Shown here in pieces: positions 25,120 through 33,706 of a DNA stretch of 64,000 nucleotides. Made by a program: the position numbers and the translations under genes. Positions within the stretch are counted from its first letter, which is position 1; every line of letters starts with the position of its first letter. This DNA comes from Paenibacillus daejeonensis DSM 15491 (GTDB taxonomy: Bacteria; Bacillota; Bacilli; Paenibacillales; Paenibacillaceae). The stretch spans positions 115,137 to 179,136 of the forward strand of contig NZ_KB899671.1 in the NCBI RefSeq assembly GCF_000378385.1. The letters are read 5' to 3'. Under the pieces are notes generated by a model. The model saw only the letters and a program-made list of their open reading frames with translations. It was not told the origin of the DNA and ran no database searches.

Positions 25120-26067
25120 TTAGCCAACCAGTCCCGTTCTTTCAATACTCTCGACAAAGTAGCGCTGTACAAACAGGTAGATAATAATGAGCGGCAGGAT
25201 GGCCATGAGAATGCCGGTGTCCTGCACCATGCTTAGATAGAATGGATCTGTCGTCGACGCATCGCCGCCCTGCAGCAGGATGGCCAGATTATGCGGCAGC
25301 GACGAGAGCTGCGTGGCCATGACCTTGCTGCTGGTCAGGTACGTGGTCGTGTAGAAGCTGTCGTTCCACTGCCAGACAAAGGAGAACAGCATGACAGTTA
25401 CGATAGAAGGAATGGCATTAGGCAGCATGATTCGGGCAAAGGTTGTGCTCACGCCCGCGCCATCTACGTAAGCCGCCTCCTCTACTTCCTTGGGGATGCC
25501 CCTGAAGAACTGGCGGAAGATAAAGATGTACAGCCCCGCCTTCAGGGAGGTCGCCGTCAGCGAGGTCAACAGAAACGGCCAATACGAATTGAGCAGGTTG
25601 ACCGGCTTGCCCGTCAATAGCGGGATAATGCCCATCAGCGTGAAATCCTTCAGATTCAGATACATCGGAATCAGGATCGTTGTCGGCGGGACCAGGATCG
25701 TCAGAATGACACCGGCGAACAGCAGATTACTGCCCCGGAACTTCAGCCGGGCGAAGCCATACCCTGCCAGTGCGCAGGAGATAGTCGTCAGTATTGTCGT
25801 TGTCCCTGCCAGCGTAAAGGTGTTCAGCAGCGTCTGCCAGTAATCCATCACCGAGATGACTTGCCGGAAGTTTTCCAGCGTATAGTTCTGTGGAATCCAT
25901 ACGACAATTGGCGAATAGAGGTCGGCCTTGTCTTTGATGGCGGTGGCCAGCTTCTGAAAGATCGGGTACAGAATGACGAATGACAATCCTACAATCAATA
26001 TAAACCGGACCACGGTCCAGAGCCAGCGTTTCCAGTTTTCCAGCGATAATACCCGGGTGGCTTGCAT
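25120..26067 (-). CDS. CUT1 sugar ABC transporter permease (MalG type)
   Basis: A 315-residue, six-helix permease. The EAA loop reads VEEAAYVDGAGVSTTFARIMLP (in two parts, about residues 195-216). AAAGGAGG lies about 10 bases before the ATG. It pairs with the MalF-type permease encoded just upstream and imports a carbohydrate, here probably a xylan-derived oligosaccharide given the adjacent xylanase. No ATPase gene is in the operon; a shared MsmX-type ATPase encoded elsewhere is the usual solution in this group. Confidence 0.88.
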   Translation of the reverse strand: MQATRVLSLENWKRWLWTVVRFILIVGLSFVILYPIFQKLATAIKDKADLYSPIVVWIPQNYTLENFRQVISVMDYWQTLLNTFTLAGTTTILTTISCALAGYGFARLKFRGSNLLFAGVILTILVPPTTILIPMYLNLKDFTLMGIIPLLTGKPVNLLNSYWPFLLTSLTATSLKAGLYIFIFRQFFRGIPKEVEEAAYVDGAGVSTTFARIMLPNAIPSIVTVMLFSFVWQWNDSFYTTTYLTSSKVMATQLSSLPHNLAILLQGGDASTTDPFYLSMVQDTGILMAILPLIIIYLFVQRYFVESIERTGLVG

Positions 26068-26091
26068 GCGTATACGTCCTCCTTTGCAAGT

Positions 26092-27003
26092 CTAGTCTTG
26101 ATAGAACACTCTCTTGGACACAAGGTACGAGATAATGGCCAGGATGAGTGCAATCGCCAGAAAATAAATCCAGGCCATCGCCGAGCTGAGGCCGAAGTTG
26201 AACCGGGTGAACCCCGTTTCGCGTACCAGATCCGTCAGCGTATTGCGCGAGAACGAATCGATAATGGTGTAGATAATATTGACCAGGATCAGCGGACTGA
26301 CCATCGGAAACGTAATTTTCCAGAACGCCTCGTAGCCAGTCGCGCCCTCAATCTTGGAAGCCTCATAGAGCGCCGGCGAGATGGTCTGGATGCCCGCCAG
26401 GAAGATCAGAATCTGCACGCCTGATTGGCTGACGATCTGGTAGATCCGATCCACCGCGCCCGTCAGATACACGACGATCCATTCGCTAACGCCAGCCTGT
26501 AGCATGATTCGCTCCAACTCGAAGCTGCCCAGTGCGTTGATGACCCCCGACCCACTGTTCTGATCATTCACAGCCTGGATCAGACTCGTGCTCTCCAGCG
26601 CCATGATGACGCCGGAAGCCAGGATGACGGGGAGGAAGAAGATCGAGCGGGCCACCGAACGGCCAAAAAACTTCTGATTCAACAGGACCGCCAGGAACAG
26701 ACTGAAGATGACGATAAGCGGTACATTGACCAGCATGTTGATAATCGACTCCGTCAAGGCACGGTTGAAGCTGGTGTTGACCGTGAGTGCCTCGATGTAG
26801 TTTTTCAGACCCGTGAACTGAATGGACAGCCCCTGGGCATTGGCCTCCACTGTGCTGAGACTGTAGCGGAGTGATGTCAGGAGTGGCGTCAGGAAGAAGA
26901 AGATGAAGCCCAGCAGCCAGGGCAGGACGTAAACGAAGCCCCAGATTGCTTTTTGCTGTGCATACGTTTTCGGTTTGGACTTGAGTTTCAGTATGGCCTT
27001 CAT
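26092..27003 (-). CDS. CUT1 sugar ABC transporter permease (MalF type)
   Basis: A 303-residue, six-helix permease with EAA loop LYEASKIEGATGYEAFWKI. Its ATG overlaps the DUF5696 stop codon in a TGATG junction, indicating translational coupling, and GGAGG lies nine bases ahead. It forms the membrane channel with the permease at 25120. The coupling to a lipoprotein of the DUF5696 family suggests that lipoprotein as its substrate-capturing partner. Confidence 0.88.
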   Translation of the reverse strand: MKAILKLKSKPKTYAQQKAIWGFVYVLPWLLGFIFFFLTPLLTSLRYSLSTVEANAQGLSIQFTGLKNYIEALTVNTSFNRALTESIINMLVNVPLIVIFSLFLAVLLNQKFFGRSVARSIFFLPVILASGVIMALESTSLIQAVNDQNSGSGVINALGSFELERIMLQAGVSEWIVVYLTGAVDRIYQIVSQSGVQILIFLAGIQTISPALYEASKIEGATGYEAFWKITFPMVSPLILVNIIYTIIDSFSRNTLTDLVRETGFTRFNFGLSSAMAWIYFLAIALILAIISYLVSKRVFYQD

Positions 27004-29555
27004 CAACGCTCACCTCCTGTCACATAGCCTTCTGCCTCGATCTGACGTCCCTCTGCCGTTACGGGCACCGTATTATAGTTGACGATGAAATAGATGCCAT
27101 TCTCATACGTAGATTTGAATACTCCGTCCGCCAGTTTTTCATGGCCTGTCAGACGCTGGCCCGCCACCTTGGAGAGCGCTTCATTGACTTCGCTGTACAT
27201 CTCGGAGGCGGTGTCGATCCACCGCTCATAGTTGACGGCGTACAGATAGTCGAATTCGGTTTCTTTGACCTTGTGGCTCGGCTGGTAGATCCAGGTGAAG
27301 TACACATGGGAGCCGAACTCCAGACTTTTGAGTACATACTGATTGGTATTCGTATGGGTCGACAGATTATAAGGCGCACCCGTGTAGTCGATCGAACCGC
27401 GAATGACCATCTGATAGAACGGAATGTCCTCATCCTCCAGCTTGAAGCGGCTGCTGTTCAGCGGTGCATACGTAATATCCGTCAGATACGGGAGGGCATA
27501 GGCATTGCCGCCCTGGGCCATCACACGATCCTGGGTGCTGCTGATTCGCGTCAATGCGTCCACCGCAATGGCTTCGGCTTCCGTCCGGTCGATCTGGTTA
27601 TTCTTGCGCATGTCGCTATTCAACTGCTCAGCCAAATCCCGGAGCGAGATGCCATTCGAAGCATACGGCTCCAGCCCCTTCAGCAGGGAATCGACGTAGC
27701 CCGGTACCACTCGTGGCGAGACAAGATAAGCTGGCGAGCGGTTGCGGTCACGGCGGTTAATCGCCTGGTTCATCGGATACAGCGCCGCCGGCGCTTCACT
27801 CAGCATCCGCGAAGCTTCGCGGGATACGCGGAATCCTTCCGTCCGGTGAGCTGTCAGCAGTGCCGTGTCCGGGTACAGCTCGACGTCCTGCTCCTCCAGG
27901 AACGTAGCCAGCTCCTGCAAGCCCTGCTTGCCGCCAAGCGCACCATCCACTTTTATGCGATCCGGCACCTTGTGATCCAGTCCTTCATTAAACCAACCCG
28001 CATATTGCAGCTTGATCTGGTCGACCTGTCGTTCCTTGAGCTGGCTGATGATTGCTTGGGCCTCCTCAAAGGTCGTCAGAGGCTCCAGCGCTTGATACGG
28101 AATACCAAGCCGGTGCTTCTGCTTGGGGATGCCACCCACCAGCTGCAGATAAAACGGCGTGTCCCCATCCTCGGAGACCTCGCTGGCAGGAGCCAGTTGT
28201 CCGCGCTCGATCAATAGCTCGCGGTAACGGGCGGCCATCCCTACATACGTCGCCTCTTCGCCATTCAGGAATACATAGCGCACCGCGAAGTCCGACCTGG
28301 TAGGCGCCTCCTGGAATTTAGGCAGCGTACGTACGGCTCCATCGGCATTCAACGTAATATCGTCCTTGTTGATGACGACAAAGCTCGGGTACGCATAGTT
28401 GAAGCTATTCACTTTGCCGCTGATGTCGGCAGTGATGGACGCGACAGCCGCGCCCTGCTCGATCATCCCCAGCATCGCCCGATCCTCCTTAATAATTCCG
28501 AAGACCGGCAGACGCACCTTCTCGTCCCTCGAATACGTCTGTGTGCTGTTCATCGTATTATCCATCCCGTATACCGCCTGGCGGTAGGCTGGATAGGCCC
28601 GCTTGCCATTGTTGAAATGGATCAGTGCACCGGAGCCGTCGGGAACGAGCATCGAGCCCTCTTCATCCGTGCCGCCGGCGCCGAAGAAATCGAGCACCGA
28701 GATGGCGTTAATCGGATAAGCCTCCGGAAAGCGGATATCGGACACCGGCACACGCACCAGCAGACTCTCATCCTCCAGCGTGTATTCGATGGACAGATTG
28801 AACATCCGCGGTGTAGGCTTGGGCTGGTCCAGATTATTGTCCGCAATATCCTGCTCCAGGTCCTCCGGCGTATAGCCCGCTTCCTCAAAGGCCGCGAGTG
28901 CCCGCTCCAACTGCAGCCCCTGCAGCGCCGAATCGTTCCGGTTATAGAACGGGGCTTCCCGGTCCTCGGTGTAGGCAATGCGCAGGGCGCGCTGTCCCGT
29001 ATTGTCCAGCTTGCTCAGCACCATCTCCTCGAAGCGCTCCTTGCTGATCCGCATGGGCATATCATCCATCGTTTTCTTGTTCGTGCCGAACTGATAGGAC
29101 ACCCGAAGTCCGTCCGGGATGCGTTCATACTTCATCTGCTGATGCAGGACACTGTCCGTGTACGAGTTGACCGTGCTGATCTGCCCGAGGTTGTTATAGA
29201 AGCTCATACGAACCTGTGAGGAGAGCATATCCTTGTTGGTCCCCGTGGCCAGCGTGTCAGCGTACGGATCAGCCGGATTGCTGCGCCAGATCTCTCCGCT
29301 CGCCCGATCCAATACGGCAATGCCTGCGTTCGCTTCATCGACGTACAACTGCAGCGATCCGCTCTCGGCAATTCCCTTCATGCCCTGCATCTGTGGATTG
29401 GAGAAGGACGCCTCGAGCCGTTCCCCGTCAGCGACAGCAATCACCTCAGGCTCGGCAGCGGCCTGCATGGCTTCCGAATCGCCCCCCGAGCAGCCTGACA
29501 GGAGCAGGGCGGTCAGCAACAGTGCGACCCCCAGGTAAGTTTTCGTTACTCTCAT
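27003..29555 (-). CDS. DUF5696 lipoprotein
   Basis: An 850-residue secreted lipoprotein: signal peptide with lipobox LLLSGC (Cys22). The body is a large extracellular protein with an (alpha/beta)-barrel-like central part (YTHRTEG-type segment LLTAHRTEGFRVS, and repeated strand/helix units), consistent with DUF5696, a family usually found inside sugar ABC operons of Paenibacillus and relatives. A glycoside-hydrolase-like fold is possible but no catalytic pair can be assigned. AAGGAAGG precedes the ATG. It lies between the Yip1 gene and a permease pair, overlapping the latter. Confidence 0.75.
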   Translation of the reverse strand: MRVTKTYLGVALLLTALLLSGCSGGDSEAMQAAAEPEVIAVADGERLEASFSNPQMQGMKGIAESGSLQLYVDEANAGIAVLDRASGEIWRSNPADPYADTLATGTNKDMLSSQVRMSFYNNLGQISTVNSYTDSVLHQQMKYERIPDGLRVSYQFGTNKKTMDDMPMRISKERFEEMVLSKLDNTGQRALRIAYTEDREAPFYNRNDSALQGLQLERALAAFEEAGYTPEDLEQDIADNNLDQPKPTPRMFNLSIEYTLEDESLLVRVPVSDIRFPEAYPINAISVLDFFGAGGTDEEGSMLVPDGSGALIHFNNGKRAYPAYRQAVYGMDNTMNSTQTYSRDEKVRLPVFGIIKEDRAMLGMIEQGAAVASITADISGKVNSFNYAYPSFVVINKDDITLNADGAVRTLPKFQEAPTRSDFAVRYVFLNGEEATYVGMAARYRELLIERGQLAPASEVSEDGDTPFYLQLVGGIPKQKHRLGIPYQALEPLTTFEEAQAIISQLKERQVDQIKLQYAGWFNEGLDHKVPDRIKVDGALGGKQGLQELATFLEEQDVELYPDTALLTAHRTEGFRVSREASRMLSEAPAALYPMNQAINRRDRNRSPAYLVSPRVVPGYVDSLLKGLEPYASNGISLRDLAEQLNSDMRKNNQIDRTEAEAIAVDALTRISSTQDRVMAQGGNAYALPYLTDITYAPLNSSRFKLEDEDIPFYQMVIRGSIDYTGAPYNLSTHTNTNQYVLKSLEFGSHVYFTWIYQPSHKVKETEFDYLYAVNYERWIDTASEMYSEVNEALSKVAGQRLTGHEKLADGVFKSTYENGIYFIVNYNTVPVTAEGRQIEAEGYVTGGER

Positions 29556-29570
29556 CCGTTGCCTTCCTTT

Positions 29571-30197
29571 CTAGCTTCTTAGCGACAGCTCTTGGTAAAT
29601 CGTCGAGACGAACGAAACGATCTGCTGGACCAGACTGAAGAACAGCAGGCACAAGAACGCCATGAACCCCATAGCGAGTACCGTGAGCGCCATGGTGACC
29701 AGTGTCTTGGATGGCGAGAACTGGTGTACCGTCATATTCCCTACGAATAGCAGGAACAGACACCAGACGACGGCGATGCTTCCCGAGAAATAATAGAAGG
29801 CTGTCTCCTGCAGCGTGATATAGTTGCTGAGCCAGATCCAGGGGAACTGAATCAGCACGAGCGGCACCAGCGCAAAACAGGTGGCCATAAAAATCTCGAC
29901 GAACTTGCCTTCCCCATCCATCAACGTAGTCAGCGACCAGTTCGCTACGCACCAGAACAGCACGGGCACAACAACGTACATCAGCTCCATCAGGCTGTTC
30001 AGGTATTTCGGATTGGTGAAATTGACGAGAAAGCCGCTGTACTGGCTTTGCAGAATCATGGTGAGGGCAAGCAGGGCCAGAATGACCCAAGCCGCAATCA
30101 AGTTGCCCCTGCGTTCGTGCTCATATTTCATATCCCAGAACCCGTTAAAGGGACGCACGATCAGGTGCAGCGGATACGTAATTCGCTCTCGGTTCAT
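29571..30197 (-). CDS. Yip1-domain membrane protein
   Basis: A 208-residue integral membrane protein with five hydrophobic segments and the Yip1-type opening (LHLIVRPFNGFWDMKYE). The start overlaps the stop of the NHL/TPR gene by four bases (ATGA), so translation is coupled. The function in these sugar-uptake operons is unknown; fixed association with DUF5696 and the NHL protein suggests a membrane scaffold for uptake or sensing. Confidence 0.7.
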   Translation of the reverse strand: MNRERITYPLHLIVRPFNGFWDMKYEHERRGNLIAAWVILALLALTMILQSQYSGFLVNFTNPKYLNSLMELMYVVVPVLFWCVANWSLTTLMDGEGKFVEIFMATCFALVPLVLIQFPWIWLSNYITLQETAFYYFSGSIAVVWCLFLLFVGNMTVHQFSPSKTLVTMALTVLAMGFMAFLCLLFFSLVQQIVSFVSTIYQELSLRS

Positions 30198-31654
30198 ACG
30201 GACACGACCTTCTTTCTGGCCTTCATTTTGCGATATCTGCTCACCAATACGAGCAAGACGACCGCCAGCACAATACCGGACATGATGACGGAGAAATGCT
30301 CGCGCAGCACCTCTTTACGCAGCAGCTGGAATGCCTTGGAGTAATTCCCGTGATCCATACTTTGTCTGAAATAATGTACCGCATCGCTATAATTGCCTTG
30401 ACGCAGCTCCGCTTTGCCGATGCCGGCATAGGCGTATTCCAGATTGGCATTCAGGTTAATGGCCTCATAGAAATACTGGGCTGCCTCCGCTTCATTCCCC
30501 CGGTAGTAGCTGCGAACCGCTTCGTTCAGTACGCGGCCATATTCGGTCGTCTGAAACCGGGTGATCTCGCCAAGCGCCTTGTCGAGGACGAGAATGTCGT
30601 CGCCCGAGCGGGTAATCGCGATCGGGGTGTTGAACTCGCCCAGCCGGTTGCCGAGTCCGCCGAAGATGTACATCAAGTGTCCATCTCCGTTATACGTGAA
30701 GATTCTGCCCAGCTTGGCATCCAGGACCGAATACATCTCGCTGTCACCGACATCGATGTCGATCAGTCGCGAGGGCCCGGTGCTGCTCGTGTAGAGGAGG
30801 TCACCCATGGGGGAATCCATCCCCTCTCTTCGCAAAATATCAGTTCCCTGGGCATTGAGTTTCTTGATGGGGTCGCCGAAGCGGTCGCCGTTCGTCGCAT
30901 AGATGAACCCCTCTTCATTAATATCCAGGCTTGTGAACTCTGTCGGCGTGAACATGACCATCTGGCTGCGCTGCTGCCGGGTCGCGAGCATCTTCCACAG
31001 GTATTCCACCGGATCCACATAGACGCGGTTCGCACCGATGAAGGTGGAGAAGGTGCCGTCCGAATTGAATTCCATGAACCCGTCGAATACCCCCGCTGCC
31101 ATCACATAGACCCGCTCGCTATTATCCACGACCAGCCGCATCGGCTGGAACACAAAGTTGGCCTGCAGCAGCTCCGATTCCGGGGAATCAATGATCTTCA
31201 CCAGCTCATCGTTCTCGTCGAGATGGACGACGCGCCGGTTGCCGGTATCCGCGATGTACAGATGACCTGTCTCTGTAACGAACAATCCCTGCGGATTGGC
31301 GAAGCCTTCCTGGGCACCGCCATTCACGAAACCATCGATGACATCAATCGGCTCAAGGCGCTCATCCAGCCGCACGACCCGGTTGTTGCCGGAGTCGAGG
31401 ATGTAGATCGTGCCATCGGCCCGTACGTACAAGTCGTTTGGTTCCTTGAACGCTCCCAGCCCCAGCGACTGTCCGTCATGCAGATCGGTCGCCTGGTAGG
31501 CTGCCGGAGCGGCGACCGCCTCGCCCCAGAAGGAATACATATAGGAAGCCGAGACCTCGGCCGCCTGTGCCCGCTGGCCGCCCCATACGCCCAGGCACAG
31601 GCAGCAGCAGAGGGCAACGAGCGTCAATTTGGTAAGACGCGCACTCTTTGGCAT
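30194..31654 (-). CDS. secreted/anchored NHL-repeat and TPR protein
   Basis: A 486-residue protein: signal peptide (about 1-35), several NHL beta-propeller repeats (GTIYILDSGNNRVVRLDE and GHLYIADTGNRRVVHLDE are clear), two TPR units near residues 385-455 (AAQYFYEAINLNANLEYAYAG), and a C-terminal membrane helix (VIMSGIVLAVVLLVLV) with a basic tail. The propeller faces outward. It is encoded between two permease pairs, so a polysaccharide-binding or assembly role is plausible. The ATG at 31654 follows AAGGGGGACC; an open frame extends upstream to 31840 but lacks a ribosome site and runs through hairpins. Confidence 0.75.
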   Translation of the reverse strand: MPKSARLTKLTLVALCCCLCLGVWGGQRAQAAEVSASYMYSFWGEAVAAPAAYQATDLHDGQSLGLGAFKEPNDLYVRADGTIYILDSGNNRVVRLDERLEPIDVIDGFVNGGAQEGFANPQGLFVTETGHLYIADTGNRRVVHLDENDELVKIIDSPESELLQANFVFQPMRLVVDNSERVYVMAAGVFDGFMEFNSDGTFSTFIGANRVYVDPVEYLWKMLATRQQRSQMVMFTPTEFTSLDINEEGFIYATNGDRFGDPIKKLNAQGTDILRREGMDSPMGDLLYTSSTGPSRLIDIDVGDSEMYSVLDAKLGRIFTYNGDGHLMYIFGGLGNRLGEFNTPIAITRSGDDILVLDKALGEITRFQTTEYGRVLNEAVRSYYRGNEAEAAQYFYEAINLNANLEYAYAGIGKAELRQGNYSDAVHYFRQSMDHGNYSKAFQLLRKEVLREHFSVIMSGIVLAVVLLVLVSRYRKMKARKKVVSV

Positions 31655-31734
31655 CTTGTCGGTCCCCCTTTTTAATCCGTATAACAACGAATGTAATACA
31701 CGTTCCATTGTTCGCTTTCGAGTACCAAGAAGGT

Positions 31735-31856
31735 TGGAGGCAGGAAGGCACTGAGGAGCGGAGCGTAGCTGGAAGCTACGTGAGCACCGGAAGTTCCGAC
31801 TGCATTCAAGATTCGCCGCCGAATCCTCATCCTGAACCACTTCCGTAATCGGAAGC
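31735..31856. repeat. hairpin cluster in operon gap
   Basis: The 206-base gap inside the operon contains four short perfect hairpins in a row: CGTAGCT-GGA-AGCTACG, CGGAA-G-TTCCG, GATTCG-CCGC-CGAATC and CTTCCG-TAAT-CGGAAG. It is bounded by GTTCGCTTTCG (31709) and CGGAAGCGAAC (31849). It resembles the element at 7905-8100 in style and may be a dispersed, structured RNA or mobile miniature repeat. Confidence 0.55.
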
Positions 31857-31860
31857 GAAC

Positions 31861-32736
31861 CTAGTCTTTCATGCCTGAGGTGGCCATCGTTTGGATGACA
31901 CTACTCTGGGAGACGATGAACAAGCTGATCGGCACGATCATGATAACGAGCGCAACCGCCGCCCCTACCCCGGCCCTGGCTATACCGCCCTGGATAATCT
32001 GGCTCAAGGCGTAGTTCAGCGGCTTCAAATTCTCACTGTAGATAAAGTTGCCGCCATCCGTTCCCCATAGGGCAGGGAACTGGAGAATCATCAGCGTCAG
32101 CCACGCCGGCTTGACATTGGGCATGACAATACTCCAGAAAATGCGATATTCACTGGCACCGTCAATCTTGGCCGCCTCCAGCAGCGCATCCGGGATCTGC
32201 TCCATGAATTGCTTCATCAGGAACAGTCCCAGCGAGAAGGCCAGCGACGGCACGATAATAGCTGCATGCGTATTAATCCAGCCGAGCCAGGACATGACCA
32301 TGTAGTTCGGAATGGCCGTGACATGCGGCGAGAACATGAGCGAGAGAATGACGATGGTGAACAGAATTTTTGAGCCAGGGAAGCGGTATTTGGCCAGTGG
32401 GTAAGCAGCAGCCGAGGCCAGGAAGATATGGCCCGCCGTCCCCAAGCTCGTAATCAGAATCGTATTGGAAATATACCGGGTGAAGGGCACCCAGGAATTG
32501 CCCATCAATGCCACCAGATCATAGAAGTTATCCATCGTCGGATTGTTGACGAAGAAACGCGGCGGGAAGATAAACAACTCATCCAGTGGCTTGAAGGCAT
32601 TATTGATGGTATAGACCAGCGGCAGCACCATGAAGGAGCCGAATATCGCCAGCAAGCCAAACAGCAGGAAGCTGACAGTGAACGAGCGATTCAGCCGCTT
32701 GCGAACACGCAGCACCGGGAGTACTTTGGTCGACAT
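31861..32736 (-). CDS. CUT1 sugar ABC transporter permease (MalG type)
   Basis: A 291-residue, six-helix permease with EAA loop LLEAAKIDGASEYRIFWSIV. AGGGGAG lies upstream of the ATG, and the gene begins one base after the stop of the MalF-type permease at 32738. These two form the channel served by the solute-binding proteins at 33707 and 36724. Confidence 0.88.
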   Translation of the reverse strand: MSTKVLPVLRVRKRLNRSFTVSFLLFGLLAIFGSFMVLPLVYTINNAFKPLDELFIFPPRFFVNNPTMDNFYDLVALMGNSWVPFTRYISNTILITSLGTAGHIFLASAAAYPLAKYRFPGSKILFTIVILSLMFSPHVTAIPNYMVMSWLGWINTHAAIIVPSLAFSLGLFLMKQFMEQIPDALLEAAKIDGASEYRIFWSIVMPNVKPAWLTLMILQFPALWGTDGGNFIYSENLKPLNYALSQIIQGGIARAGVGAAVALVIMIVPISLFIVSQSSVIQTMATSGMKD

Positions 32737-32737
32737 C

Positions 32738-33694
32738 TTACTCCCCTACCTTTCGAAGCAATTTCTGCGTCACAATATTGGTGCCCAGCATGAGACCGAA
32801 GAGCACCGTTGCGATCGCGGACGCATAACCCATCTCGAAGCGAATGGTACCGAAGTCCATGAGATGCGTGACCACCGTATGGGCCGCATAGTTGACACTC
32901 GGGAAGCCAGCCAGCGCGATGGAGATGTCGGCTACCGCGAAGGCGGCCGTAATCTGCATGACCGCACCGAACATCAGCTGCGGCTTCATCGATGGCAGCG
33001 TAATGTACCAGAGCTCTTGCCAGCGATTCTTGATACCATCCACGGAGCCTGCCTCCACCAGTGTCTTGTCAATGGTCTGCAAACCGGCGATGAACGCCAG
33101 GAAGCTGGTACCCAGGCTTAACCACAGCTGGACAATGATAACGATGGCAAGAATGTATTTCTCGTCCTGCAGCCATTGGATCGGCTCCAGAATGAAGCCG
33201 ACGCGCATCAGGAAACCATTGAGATAGCCGTAGCTGTCACCGGAGAAGATGATCAGCCAGATGAAGAACACATTGCCTGAGATCGATGGTGCATAGAACA
33301 CCAGTGTCATGAAGGCCCGGACCTTGGGCGAGAGCTCGTTGATGATCCAGGCAAACAGGAAGCAGGCAACGTAACTGATTGGCCCCGTAATGACGGCGAA
33401 CAACAGGGTGTTTTTGAGCGCGATCAGGAAGACATCATCGTTCAGAAACAGACGTGCATAGTTCTGCCACCCGATGAAGCGGGGGAACTCCAGCATATTG
33501 AAGTAGAAAAAGCTGAGCACGAGCGACATAGCCACCGGGATGACAGTAAATAAGAAGAAAATGAGCATGAACGGACTCATCAGCACGTACAAGTGCCTGT
33601 GGGTATGCAATTGCTTCCGCAACAGGGCCCAACGGGAGGTTTTCTCCGGCGGGACGGCATAGACTGCGACGTTCTCGGTTCTTTCAGCTTGCAA
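32738..33694 (-). CDS. CUT1 sugar ABC transporter permease (MalF type)
   Basis: A 318-residue permease with a 35-residue cytosolic N-terminus and six helices; EAA loop LVEAGSVDGIKNRWQELWYI. The start is a TTG eight bases after GGGAGGG, 12 bases behind the stop of the CBM-fused binding protein. It is the partner of the permease at 31861. Confidence 0.88.
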   Translation of the reverse strand: MQAERTENVAVYAVPPEKTSRWALLRKQLHTHRHLYVLMSPFMLIFFLFTVIPVAMSLVLSFFYFNMLEFPRFIGWQNYARLFLNDDVFLIALKNTLLFAVITGPISYVACFLFAWIINELSPKVRAFMTLVFYAPSISGNVFFIWLIIFSGDSYGYLNGFLMRVGFILEPIQWLQDEKYILAIVIIVQLWLSLGTSFLAFIAGLQTIDKTLVEAGSVDGIKNRWQELWYITLPSMKPQLMFGAVMQITAAFAVADISIALAGFPSVNYAAHTVVTHLMDFGTIRFEMGYASAIATVLFGLMLGTNIVTQKLLRKVGE

Positions 33695-33706
33695 CGTATT
33701 CCCTCC

